From Mycolicibacterium senegalense (lineage in GTDB: Bacteria; Actinomycetota; Actinomycetes; Mycobacteriales; Mycobacteriaceae), in the NCBI RefSeq assembly GCF_019645875.1, contig NZ_CP081000.1:4712001-4776000 (forward strand): 64,000 bases of DNA. Reading direction: 5' to 3'. The notes below the pieces were generated by a model, which was given only the letters and a program-made list of their open reading frames with translations, was not told where the DNA came from and searched no databases. How positions within the stretch are numbered: the stretch's first letter is position 1; every line of letters starts with the position of its first letter. Made by a program: the position numbers and the translations under genes. Shown here in pieces: positions 1 through 7,950 of this stretch.

Positions 1-138
1 CGCAACATCCGCGCTGCCGGCCACGCCGAAGTGGTTCACCGAGGCAAGCGGTACCAGCTGACCAGCCCGCGCATCATCCCGGCTACCGACCAGAAGGCCC
101 GGTTCGTCGCCTCGTTGGCGCCGGTAACCGCCCCTTGA
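1..138 (+). CDS. C-terminus of a probable deazaflavin (F420)-dependent nitroreductase-family protein (partial)
   Basis: An open frame enters from the left edge and gives 45 residues before TGA at 136-138. The tail contains the pattern IRAAGHAEVVHRGKRY, which resembles the last beta-strand region of the deazaflavin-dependent oxidoreductase family (DUF385 fold), where a conserved N-x-RAAG-x-A segment precedes basic residues. The start and any cofactor-binding part lie outside the window, so family assignment is tentative. It is followed by a 200-base gap with an imperfect inverted repeat before the next gene on the same strand. Confidence 0.5.
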   Translation, partial: RNIRAAGHAEVVHRGKRYQLTSPRIIPATDQKARFVASLAPVTAP

Positions 139-220
139 ATCGAAGCGCGGCGGCGCGACCCCGGCGTCGAAAGCGGCGCTAGAGACATCGCGGAAGCACG
201 CTCTGACCGCTCGCTTCCAT

Positions 221-279
221 CGAGCGTGCGCAAACTGCTGGCGAAGTGCGGCGTGTTGGCCAGCAAACACGCACGTTCG
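221..279. repeat. Imperfect inverted repeat (possible terminator)
   Basis: The left arm begins CGAGCGTGCG at 221 and the right arm ends CGCACGTTCG at 279. The inner bases GCTGGC and GCCAGC also pair, with a few mismatches between. It lies between the end of the partial reductase gene and the ABC ATPase gene, so it may end the first transcript. The GAGCGTGCGC core recurs in an inverted repeat at 57611-57673. Confidence 0.35.
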
Positions 280-338
280 CGCAGATGAGGGGACCACCCG
301 GCGTAGGCTGCGGATATCCCGACTCCCGGGAGGCTGCG

Positions 339-1046
339 ATGCCCGAACTGGCCATCGAACTGCGCGACGTGGTGCGCGAGTACAAGGTCGGCGGTCAGAC
401 AGTGCGCGCCCTCGACGAGATCAGCCTCCAGCTCAACGGCGGGCAGTTCGTTTCGATCATCGGCCCCTCCGGCGCGGGTAAGAGCACGCTGCTGCACCTG
501 CTGGGCGCGCTGGACTCCCCCGACTCGGGCTCGATCACCTTCGACGGCCAGGAGATCGGGCGCCTCGGCGACGAACAGCAGTCGGCGTTCCGCCACCATC
601 GAGTGGGCTTCGTCTTCCAGTTCTTCAACCTCCTGCCGACGCTGTCGGCGTGGGAGAACGTGGCCGTCCCGAAGCTGCTCGACGGCGTCCGGCTGGGCAA
701 GGTCAAACCGCAGGCCGTTGAGTTGCTGGACCGCGTCGGCCTGGGCAACCGCACCGAGCACCGGCCGTCCGAACTGTCCGGCGGCCAGATGCAACGCGTC
801 GCGGTGGCCCGGGCCATGATGATGGACCCGCCGCTGATCCTCGCCGACGAGCCGACGGGCAACCTCGACTCGACGACGGGCGCGGCGATCTTGACCCTGC
901 TCGGCGAGGTCGCCCACGAGGAGGGCCTGGGCCGGCTGGTGGTGATGGTGACCCACAACGCCGACGCCGCCGCGGCCACCGACCGGGTCATCACCCTGCA
1001 GGACGGGCGCCTGGGCTCGGACGAGATGTCGGTGGTGCCCGGGTGA
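339..1046 (+). CDS. ABC transporter ATP-binding protein (MacB/LolD type)
   Basis: The 235-residue product is a single nucleotide-binding domain. It has Walker A GPSGAGKST at residues 42-50, a Q-loop around FVFQFFNLLP, the signature LSGGQ at 146-150, Walker B LILADEP at 166-172 and the switch His in VMVTHN. This is the size and motif set of ATPases that partner FtsX/MacB-type permeases, and the next gene encodes one. I start at ATG 339 because GGGAGG stands just upstream; the open frame continues 93 bases further up without a good ribosome binding site. The stop overlaps the permease start by four bases (GTGA), so the two are almost certainly co-translated. The exported substrate cannot be told from sequence. 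Confidence 0.9.
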   Translation: MPELAIELRDVVREYKVGGQTVRALDEISLQLNGGQFVSIIGPSGAGKSTLLHLLGALDSPDSGSITFDGQEIGRLGDEQQSAFRHHRVGFVFQFFNLLPTLSAWENVAVPKLLDGVRLGKVKPQAVELLDRVGLGNRTEHRPSELSGGQMQRVAVARAMMMDPPLILADEPTGNLDSTTGAAILTLLGEVAHEEGLGRLVVMVTHNADAAAATDRVITLQDGRLGSDEMSVVPG

Positions 1047-3532
1047 AACTCGCGGCCGCGGCGAGTCGGCTCCGAGTGTTCAGCCTGCGCGAGCTCACTG
1101 TGCACCGGCGGCGCACCGTCGCCTCGATTGCCGTAATGGCCGTGTCGGCAATGTATCTCGTCGCGATCCTCGGCATCTTCGGGTCGATCACCGGATCGGT
1201 CAACCGGCTCGCCGACGGCGTCGCCGGCGTGGCGGCGCTCGAGGTCTCCGGCGTCACCGATGCGGGCTTCCCCGAATCCGTGCTGGCCGACGTCGCCAAA
1301 GTGCCCGGTGTCGCGAACGCCGCCCCCATGATCCGGATGTCCGCACCCACCGCCACCGAACCGGTGCTGCTGTTCGGTGCCGACGACCGAAGCCGCGCCT
1401 TGGAAGGCGCGCTGAAAGATGCGGTCGGAGTGGAGGTTCAAACCCCCACGGCAGCCGAGGGAGTCCGTGTCGGGCCCGCCGTCGGTCACGCGAAAGGCGA
1501 GACGTTTCAGCTCGGCTCGGGCTCGGTGACCGTCGCCGAGGTCCTCGAGGGCAAGCAGCTCTCCGATCTCAACGGAGGCCACTATGTTCTGGCCCCACTT
1601 CCGTTGGCGCAGAGGGTTACCGGCAGGACGGGCCAGCTCGACTCGATCCTGCTCACCACGTCACCCGGGGCGAGCCTCGCCACCGTGAGAGACGAGGTCA
1701 CGAAGGCCGTGAACGGCCGGGCCATCGTCGCCGCGCCGAGCTTGCGGGCCGCCCGGGCCGGTGACGGCGTCAAGCTGATGAACTACATGGCGCTGATGGG
1801 TGCGGCGGTCGCGCTGGTGGTCGGCGCGTTCCTGATCTACACCACGATGACCATGGCGATCGCGCAACGCCGCCCCGTCATCTCGATGCTGCGCGCCATC
1901 GGCGGCCGGCGCGCCACCATCGTGCGCGACATGCTCGCCGAAGCCGCGATCCTCGGACTGATCGGCGGCACCCTCGGGTCGTTGTTCGGAATCGTGTTGG
2001 GCCGCTTGGCGATCGGTCGGCTACCACCGACGATGACGCAGGGCCTGGAGGCCCGCATCGAATACTGGCTGCCCGGCTACGCCATCCCGGTCGCCATCGC
2101 GGCGACGGCATTGACCAGTGTGGCAGCCTCGGCGATGGCGGCCCGGCAGGTGTACCGGGTCTCACCGATCGAGGCGCTGGCCCCCGTCGGCGTATCAGCT
2201 GCGGACAACGTCCCGCGCTGGCTGCGCATCGTCACCGGCATCGCGGCGGTGGCGGTGCTCGCAGCGTCGGTCCTGGTGGTGTTCTCTGTGCCGGGCTCCA
2301 TCGCGTTCGTGGCGATCGCAGCCCTGTTCACCGCCCAGATCGCGCTCGGTTTCGCGCTCGCCGGGCCCATGGTCCAGGCCACCGCCGCCGTGGCGCGGCT
2401 GTTCGGTTCGCCCGGATCTTTGGCAGCGGCGACCGTGCAACGCGCACCCCGGCGGGTGTGGGCCACCGTGATGACCGTGCTGATCGCCGTCGTCACCACC
2501 GTCGTGATCACCGGGACCAACAACGACATGATCCGATCGGCACGCGACATCTTCGCCCCGGTCGCTGCGGCCGACGTCTGGGTGAGCGCCAACTCACCCG
2601 ACCAGTACCCCACCGGCCTTCTGCCCCAAGGACTTACCCAGAACGTCACCGAGGTGCCCGGGGTCGCGAAGGTCACCGAAGGCGCCCTGGGCTTCGCCGT
2701 CGTCGGCGGCACCCGCGTCATGCTCGACGGCTTCGCCCCCGGCAGCCACGACGCCCTCTTCCGCGCCCTCGACGATCAGACCCGCAACGAGGTGCTCGCC
2801 GGCGGCGGCGTGGTGCTCTCGCAGAACCTGGGGAAAACGCTCAACGTCCGGGCGGGCGACGAACTGCAACTGCAAACACCGCACGGCCCGCGAAACGCCA
2901 AGGTGCTGGCGCTGGTCCCCTACTTCTCGACGGTGATCGGCACGGTCGGGATGAGCCTCGATCAGTTGCGCGCCTGGTTCGACCGACCGGGGTCGACGAC
3001 ACTGCAGGTCACCGCTGCCAAGGGAACCGACCCTGCTCGCCTACTGGCCAACATCCGCCAGGCCGTCCCGGCACCGAACCACGTCTACGACGGCCGCACC
3101 GCGCTGGCCGGCCTGGAGGCGCCACTGCACCAGAGCATGCTGATCGCCAACGCGGTGTGGATCATCGTGGTGTTCGTCGCCGCTGTCGCCCTGCTGAACA
3201 CGCTGACCCTGTCAGTGCTGGAGCGGCGCCGCGAGATCGGGGTGCTGCGCGCGATGGGGTCCAGCCGGCGCTACACGTTGGCGATGGTGCTGGCCGAGGC
3301 AGCGGCCATCGGCATCGTGGGCGGTGTCCTTGGTTTGGTGATCGGGTTGGTGGACCAGTGGCTGTTCAGCCTGGTCAGCGGGGACGTCATGAATTTCGAG
3401 GTGACGTTTCGGCCGAGTCCGATGGCACTCGTATTCACCCTTGGCGCCCTGGCGATCAGCCTGCTGGGTTCACTACCGCCGGCCCGACGCGCCGCACGGC
3501 TGAACATCATCGAGGCCGTCAGCGTCGAATAG
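1043..3532 (+). CDS. ABC transporter permease, FtsX/MacB-like, double domain
   Basis: An 829-residue membrane protein with two FtsX-type halves. Each half has a large extracytoplasmic domain followed by three membrane helices. An N-terminal helix (about residues 25-50) precedes the first soluble domain. The helix triplets lie at about 245-360 and 690-815, and each has the typical RRxxIxMLRAIGxxR or RRREIGVLRAMGSS segment that contacts the ATPase. A further hydrophobic stretch near 390-440 joins the halves. The start is GTG 1043 inside the stop of the ATPase gene. Fused permeases of this length commonly export lipids, peptides or lipoproteins, but no substrate can be named. The end overlaps the converging methyltransferase gene by 14 bases. 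Confidence 0.88.
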   Translation: MKLAAAASRLRVFSLRELTVHRRRTVASIAVMAVSAMYLVAILGIFGSITGSVNRLADGVAGVAALEVSGVTDAGFPESVLADVAKVPGVANAAPMIRMSAPTATEPVLLFGADDRSRALEGALKDAVGVEVQTPTAAEGVRVGPAVGHAKGETFQLGSGSVTVAEVLEGKQLSDLNGGHYVLAPLPLAQRVTGRTGQLDSILLTTSPGASLATVRDEVTKAVNGRAIVAAPSLRAARAGDGVKLMNYMALMGAAVALVVGAFLIYTTMTMAIAQRRPVISMLRAIGGRRATIVRDMLAEAAILGLIGGTLGSLFGIVLGRLAIGRLPPTMTQGLEARIEYWLPGYAIPVAIAATALTSVAASAMAARQVYRVSPIEALAPVGVSAADNVPRWLRIVTGIAAVAVLAASVLVVFSVPGSIAFVAIAALFTAQIALGFALAGPMVQATAAVARLFGSPGSLAAATVQRAPRRVWATVMTVLIAVVTTVVITGTNNDMIRSARDIFAPVAAADVWVSANSPDQYPTGLLPQGLTQNVTEVPGVAKVTEGALGFAVVGGTRVMLDGFAPGSHDALFRALDDQTRNEVLAGGGVVLSQNLGKTLNVRAGDELQLQTPHGPRNAKVLALVPYFSTVIGTVGMSLDQLRAWFDRPGSTTLQVTAAKGTDPARLLANIRQAVPAPNHVYDGRTALAGLEAPLHQSMLIANAVWIIVVFVAAVALLNTLTLSVLERRREIGVLRAMGSSRRYTLAMVLAEAAAIGIVGGVLGLVIGLVDQWLFSLVSGDVMNFEVTFRPSPMALVFTLGALAISLLGSLPPARRAARLNIIEAVSVE

Positions 3533-4142
3533 TCGCGACTCCCTGCAGATGTGGCGTGCACTGCGGCGGCACCAGCGTCCGCCGGGTGCTGTGCAGGCAA
3601 CTGGTGTCGAATCCCGCTGCGGCGATGGCGTCGACGGTGCGGCGGTTCGGTTCGCAGCCTGAGGACAGCCACGCCCAGGGCCGCGCGACCAGATCCTGGT
3701 AGCGCCCCATCAGGCCCTCACCGCGGACGTGCTCGAGCACCACCAACCGGCCGTTGGGCGTCAGGACGCGTCGGATTTCGGCCAGCGTGGCCGGTACATC
3801 GTCGACCGAACACAACACGAGACCGACGTGGACCGAATCGAAACTGCTGTCCGGGAAGGGAATCGATTCACCCGCTCCCTCGGCGACTTCCACGTCGATA
3901 CCACGCCGGCGGGCCAGCGCGCGTGCCATGCGCCGCATCGTCGGATCCGGTTCCACTGCCGCGACGGAGGTGACCGCCGTCGGCAGGAACAGCAGATCTG
4001 TGCCCGGGCCGAGCCCCACCAACAGCAGCCTGCCGATCGCATGACTCATCGCCGACCGGCGGTACCGGCGATAGAACAGCCTGTCGAATACCGGCATGCC
4101 CAGCCGATATACGTACGGGAACAACGGGTTACGGTGCTTCAA
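3519..4142 (-). CDS. Class I SAM-dependent methyltransferase
   Basis: The 207-residue protein has the class I methyltransferase core: motif I LLVGLGPGTDLLFL at about residues 40-53, the acidic residue ending beta-2 in VAAVEPDPTMRRMA, and the post-motif LTPNGRLVVLEHV near 125. The YxxxxMPVFDRLFYRRYR segment at the N-terminus resembles UbiE-like lipid or quinone methyltransferases found in actinobacteria. The start is TTG 4142, within the stop of the DUF4389 gene (TTGA overlap), so it is the last gene of a three-gene minus-strand operon with a FAD monooxygenase. The acceptor substrate is unknown. Together the operon could hydroxylate and methylate a small lipophilic molecule (inference). Confidence 0.85.
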   Translation of the reverse strand: MKHRNPLFPYVYRLGMPVFDRLFYRRYRRSAMSHAIGRLLLVGLGPGTDLLFLPTAVTSVAAVEPDPTMRRMARALARRRGIDVEVAEGAGESIPFPDSSFDSVHVGLVLCSVDDVPATLAEIRRVLTPNGRLVVLEHVRGEGLMGRYQDLVARPWAWLSSGCEPNRRTVDAIAAAGFDTSCLHSTRRTLVPPQCTPHLQGVATIRR

Positions 4143-4729
4143 GCGTACTGTCCAAGATCCATTCGAAAAGGTGGATATTCATCGCTCATCAGCGAGACAT
4201 ACACGGCCACCCGGTAGCGCCATCGCACGATTCCCATCAAGAGGTCGAACATGTCTGGCGAGACGGTGCCCCGGGCCAGCAACCGCACCGCGGAGATGAC
4301 GCAAAGCACTTGCAGCGGCGCCTCCATCGCCCAGCACATGATGATCTGCGGCAGCGCCAACAGCCACTTCACCAGCACCGCTGCTCTGGACAACTGTTCG
4401 GGATAGTCGATCTCGAGATCGCCCGGATAGTCAGCCCGGGGTCTGAGCGTGAACGGCGGGTACCGGTCGGTGGTGTTCATCGGGAACCGGTAATTCATCA
4501 CGCGCCACGACCAGCGCAGCACCCCGACGTTGAAATCGAACAGCGGCCGCGGATACCGGGCGGTGAACAGGATCGCCACCCCCGCGGCCAACACCACCAG
4601 CGGATACACCAGGTACAGCCCGATCAGTATCGGATAGTGCGGCACTGCCAGCACGCACCATTTGACCAGCCACAACCTGTTCGACGGCGCGTCGATCGCA
4701 CCCCGCACCCGGACTATCTCAGCGGGCAT
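4139..4729 (-). CDS. DUF4389 domain membrane protein
   Basis: A 196-residue protein with two similar halves. Each half carries hydrophobic segments (about residues 22-57 and 115-150) followed by a conserved block, FNVGVLRWSWRVMNYRFPM in the first and MGIVRWRYRVAVYVSLM in the second, and then a YPPF motif. This arrangement is typical of DUF4389, a family of small actinobacterial membrane proteins of unknown function. The ATG at 4729 overlaps the end of the upstream monooxygenase gene by 11 bases, and its stop overlaps the methyltransferase start. It may hold the two enzymes or their substrate at the membrane; that is inference from operon position only. Confidence 0.8.
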   Translation of the reverse strand: MPAEIVRVRGAIDAPSNRLWLVKWCVLAVPHYPILIGLYLVYPLVVLAAGVAILFTARYPRPLFDFNVGVLRWSWRVMNYRFPMNTTDRYPPFTLRPRADYPGDLEIDYPEQLSRAAVLVKWLLALPQIIMCWAMEAPLQVLCVISAVRLLARGTVSPDMFDLLMGIVRWRYRVAVYVSLMSDEYPPFRMDLGQYA

Positions 4730-5963
4730 GTTCGCCCCTGCCCAGGGCCCTCTCGGCGAGCTCGCGGCTGATCCCCGCAGCCATCCGACGGTGGCTCACC
4801 GCCCGCAGAAACGTTGCCAGCAACCACGTCATCGCCCGATCCGGGACCAGGGCCGCCGGCGCCAGCACCGCCTCGCCGTGCGACACCCGCAGTGAGGCCA
4901 CCCGGGACACCGCCGCGACCCGGTGCCGGCGGGTCTTTTCGTACCAGCGCAGGGCCCCGGACACGTCGGCGCCGTCGCGAATACCTGAAATCGCCTTACA
5001 CAACACCATCGTGTCCAGCAGGGCCTGGTTGGTGCCCTGGGCGAGCGTCGGCGGCATCGTATGGGCAGCGTCGCCCAACAACGTCACCGCACCGCGGCCC
5101 GGCCCCGGGACGGGATGGCGGAAGTGCGGATAGGGCGAACGGGCCAGGTGCTCATCGGTCAATGTCGCCAGCACTTCATCGACCAGCTCGGACCATCCGG
5201 TGAAATTGGCGCGGATCACCTCGATCGGGCGCTCCGGCCGAACGAAGCCGGGCGACCACGGCAGATCGAACCACCACTGCACCTCACTGCCCCCGGCGGG
5301 CCACAGGCCGAGGTTTCCGTGCTGGCCGACGATGACGAAGGCAACCCGACGATCGGCACCATCCGGAAGCGTGGCCAGCCCTTGCCAGCTGCACCACCCC
5401 GTCGGTTCGGCGTGCTGCGCGCCGACGATGTCGCGGACCTTGGAGTGCAGACCGTCGGCGCCGATCACCAGATCGCCGTCCGCACAACTGCCGTCGGCGA
5501 AATCGAGGCGGACGCCGCGGCTGCCGTCGGTCACCCCGACCACCGGTGTGCCGCACCGAATGCGTTCGGTTGGAAAGCCTTCCAACAGTCGCGCGAGCAC
5601 GACGCGTCGCGGCACCATCCGGACCGGCGCACCCATCCGGCTCACGATCGCGGCCAGGTCGAGGGTGGTCATCGGGCGGCCCGTCGACGTCATCACCCGC
5701 ACGGTGGACAACTCCTGGCCGGCGCCTTCCATGTCGACGCCGAGCTGGCGCAGCACGGTTTCGCCGTTGGACCAGATCGTGACGGCGCCGCCGCCGGCCC
5801 GTACCTCGGGCCGTTGCTCGAACACCGTGACGTCATGGCCGTCCCGTAACAACCCGCGGGCGACGGAGAGGCCACCGACCCCGGCACCGACAACGAGAAC
5901 CCTCAGCGGCCGTTGCGGCGCTGGCTGGACGTGGTGCCGGCTCTGGGGCCGTTTAGAGCCCAC
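4719..5963 (-). CDS. FAD-dependent monooxygenase
   Basis: The 414-residue product starts with a Rossmann dinucleotide fold VVGAGVGGLSVARGLLRDG at about residues 25-43. It has the second FAD/NADH motif DLVIGADGLHSKVRD near 165 and the third FAD-binding motif GAVTLLGDAAHTMPP near 295. This is the pattern of group A flavoprotein hydroxylases (UbiH/salicylate hydroxylase class). The start is GTG 5963. It is the first gene of the minus-strand operon with DUF4389 and the methyltransferase, and its promoter must lie in the 146-base gap shared with the divergent kdp operon. The substrate cannot be deduced. Confidence 0.87.
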   Translation of the reverse strand: MGSKRPQSRHHVQPAPQRPLRVLVVGAGVGGLSVARGLLRDGHDVTVFEQRPEVRAGGGAVTIWSNGETVLRQLGVDMEGAGQELSTVRVMTSTGRPMTTLDLAAIVSRMGAPVRMVPRRVVLARLLEGFPTERIRCGTPVVGVTDGSRGVRLDFADGSCADGDLVIGADGLHSKVRDIVGAQHAEPTGWCSWQGLATLPDGADRRVAFVIVGQHGNLGLWPAGGSEVQWWFDLPWSPGFVRPERPIEVIRANFTGWSELVDEVLATLTDEHLARSPYPHFRHPVPGPGRGAVTLLGDAAHTMPPTLAQGTNQALLDTMVLCKAISGIRDGADVSGALRWYEKTRRHRVAAVSRVASLRVSHGEAVLAPAALVPDRAMTWLLATFLRAVSHRRMAAGISRELAERALGRGEHAR

Positions 5964-5989
5964 GGCTCAATTTATGTCCCGGAAAAGAT

Positions 5990-6032
5990 TCCGTAAAGGA
6001 CCGACAGCCGGGCGTAAAGATGGCGTCAAGAT
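5990..6032 (+). promoter_or_regulatory. Candidate KdpE operator: phased direct repeats upstream of kdp
   Basis: Two adjoining 11-base repeats, GGCGTAAAGAT (6011-6021) and GGCGTCAAGAT (6022-6032), differ at one base. A third related copy, TCCGTAAAGGA, starts at 5990, 21 bases before the first. Tandem direct repeats spaced one or two helical turns are how OmpR-class regulators such as KdpE bind. The site lies 78 bases before the first gene of the operon that encodes KdpE itself. Confidence 0.5.
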
Positions 6033-6109
6033 CGCGACCAGCGGCCTACCGCGGGCGCACCCTCGATCAGTCGCCGAGAGCCGGCGACCGTAAACGTCTG
6101 GGAGAACCC

Positions 6110-6193
6110 ATGTCCGTAGTGGTGTTCGTCGGGTTGACAGTGGCGGTCTTCGCGTTGCTGGGCCTGGTGCAGAAGTTGGTCGAGGGACTGTGA
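6110..6193 (+). CDS. 27-residue single-helix membrane peptide at head of kdp operon
   Basis: ATG 6110 is preceded by GGGAG with 7-base spacing and encodes 27 residues, beginning MSVVVFVG and ending VQKLVEGL, that form one hydrophobic helix with a basic/acidic tail. Its TGA overlaps the GTG start of kdpF (GTGA), so it is translated as part of the operon. It is not kdpF itself, because the next frame is a better match to KdpF. I do not recognise a named family. By position it may be a second small subunit or stabiliser of the Kdp pump (inference). Confidence 0.65.
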   Translation: MSVVVFVGLTVAVFALLGLVQKLVEGL

Positions 6194-6279
6194 GTTACGA
6201 AAACGTCGTCGGCCTGGGCTTGGCAATCCTCATCGCGCTGTTTCTCTTCGCGGCGCTGCTGTTTCCGGAAAGGTTCTAG
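6190..6279 (+). CDS. kdpF: KdpF, small subunit of the potassium-transporting ATPase
   Basis: A 29-residue frame with one membrane helix. It starts MSYENVVGL and ends AALLFPERF, which is the KdpF pattern (ending LLFPE-K/R-F in mycobacteria). KdpF lies at the KdpA interface and stabilises the KdpFABC complex in the membrane. The start is GTG 6190 within the stop of the 27-residue peptide gene, and its TAG shares one base with the GTG of kdpA, so the three are tightly coupled. It is too short for most gene finders. Confidence 0.85.
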   Translation: MSYENVVGLGLAILIALFLFAALLFPERF

Positions 6280-7949
6280 TGACTACGACAACCGCGGGGA
6301 TCGTTTTCCTCGTCGTCCTCATCGCCGCGGTAGCGGCGGTTCACGTGCCGCTCGGGGATTACATGTACCGCGTCTACACGACCGGCAAGCATTCCCGTGC
6401 CGAACGCGTCATCTACCGCCTGATCGGCGCCGACCCGAATGCCGAGCAGACCTGGAGCGCCTATGCCCGCAGTGTGCTGGCGTTCTCCGCTATCAGCATC
6501 CTGTTCCTGTTCACCTTGCAGCTGGTGCAGGGAAAGCTGCCGCTGCACCTGAACGATCCGGCCACCCAGATGACACCGGCGCTGGCCTGGAACACCGCCG
6601 TAAGTTTCGTCACCAACACGAACTGGCAGGCCTACTCGGGTGAATCCACCCAAGGCCACCTGGTGCAGATGGCCGGGCTTGCGGTGCAGAACTTCGTCTC
6701 CGCGTCAGTCGGTATGGCGGTGGCAGTGACGTTGGTACGCGGCCTGGTGCGGCGCAACACCGGTGAACTCGGCAACTTCTGGGTGGATCTGGTGCGCGGC
6801 AATCTCCGTATCCTGCTGCCGATTTCGATTGTCGGCGCGCTGATTCTGGTGGGCGGCGGCGCCATCCAGAACTTCGATCTGCACAACCAGGTGGTCAACA
6901 CGCTGGCCGGCGGCACGCAGACCATCCCGGGCGGCCCGGTGGCCAGTCAGGAAGTGATCAAGGAGCTCGGCACCAACGGCGGCGGCTTCTTCAACGCCAA
7001 CTCCTCACACCCGTTCGAGAACCCCACCACCTGGACCAACTGGGTGGAGATCTTCCTGATCCTGATGATCCCGTTCTCGCTGCCGCGCACCTTCGGCCGC
7101 ATGGTCGGCAATCCGAAGCAGGGCTACGCGATCGTGGCGGTGATGGGCGTGATCGCGACCATCAGCGTCAGCCTGATGATGCTGTTCCAACTGCAGGCTC
7201 ACGGCACCGTGCCCACCGCTACCGGCGCCGCGATGGAAGGTGTCGAACAGCGGTTCGGCGTCGCCAACTCCGCGGTGTTCGCGGACGCGACGACGCTGAC
7301 GTCGACGGGTGCGGTGAACTCCTTCCACGACTCCTACACCAGCCTCGGCGGCTTGATCGCGATGTTCAACATGCAGCTCGGCGAAGTGGCGCCCGGCGGC
7401 GTCGGCTCGGGCCTGTACGGCATGTTGGTCCTGGCGATCATCACGGTGTTCGTCGCGGGCCTGATGGTCGGGCGCACCCCGGAGTACCTGGGCAAGAAGA
7501 TCACCCCGCGCGAGATCAAGCTGGCCGCAACGTATTTCCTCGTCACACCGTTGATCGTGCTGACCGGCACCGCGGTGGCCATGGCCATGCCCGGCCAACG
7601 GGCGGGCATGCTCAACACCGGTCCGCACGGCCTGTCCGAGGTGCTCTACGCGTTCACCTCGGCCGCCAACAACAACGGCTCGGCGTTCGCCGGCATCAGC
7701 GTCAACACCGAGTGGTACAACACCGCCCTCGGTCTGGCGATGGTGTTCGGCCGGTTCCTGCCGATCATCTTCGTGCTGGCACTCGCCGGCTCACTGGCAC
7801 GCCAGGGCAAGACCCCTGATTCGGTCGGCACCCTGCCCACCCATCGACCGCAGTTCGTCGGGATGGTCGCCGGCGTCACGCTGATCCTGGTCGCCCTCAC
7901 CTTCTTGCCCATGCTCGCGCTCGGGCCCCTTGCCGAAGGAATCCACTGA
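6279..7949 (+). CDS. kdpA: KdpA, potassium-binding channel subunit of Kdp ATPase
   Basis: The 556-residue polytopic membrane protein matches KdpA in full length. Selectivity-filter-like segments are visible, such as SFVTNTNWQAYSGE near residue 110, GTNGGGFFNANSSHPFENP near 230, and ASANNNGSAFAG-type motifs near 465 (FTSAANNNGSAFAG). These are the four pore loops of the SKT superfamily. KdpA takes up K+ with high affinity and passes it to KdpB. The start is GTG 6279, overlapping the kdpF stop by one base. No defects are visible. Confidence 0.97.
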   Translation: MTTTTAGIVFLVVLIAAVAAVHVPLGDYMYRVYTTGKHSRAERVIYRLIGADPNAEQTWSAYARSVLAFSAISILFLFTLQLVQGKLPLHLNDPATQMTPALAWNTAVSFVTNTNWQAYSGESTQGHLVQMAGLAVQNFVSASVGMAVAVTLVRGLVRRNTGELGNFWVDLVRGNLRILLPISIVGALILVGGGAIQNFDLHNQVVNTLAGGTQTIPGGPVASQEVIKELGTNGGGFFNANSSHPFENPTTWTNWVEIFLILMIPFSLPRTFGRMVGNPKQGYAIVAVMGVIATISVSLMMLFQLQAHGTVPTATGAAMEGVEQRFGVANSAVFADATTLTSTGAVNSFHDSYTSLGGLIAMFNMQLGEVAPGGVGSGLYGMLVLAIITVFVAGLMVGRTPEYLGKKITPREIKLAATYFLVTPLIVLTGTAVAMAMPGQRAGMLNTGPHGLSEVLYAFTSAANNNGSAFAGISVNTEWYNTALGLAMVFGRFLPIIFVLALAGSLARQGKTPDSVGTLPTHRPQFVGMVAGVTLILVALTFLPMLALGPLAEGIH

Positions 7950-7950
7950 A

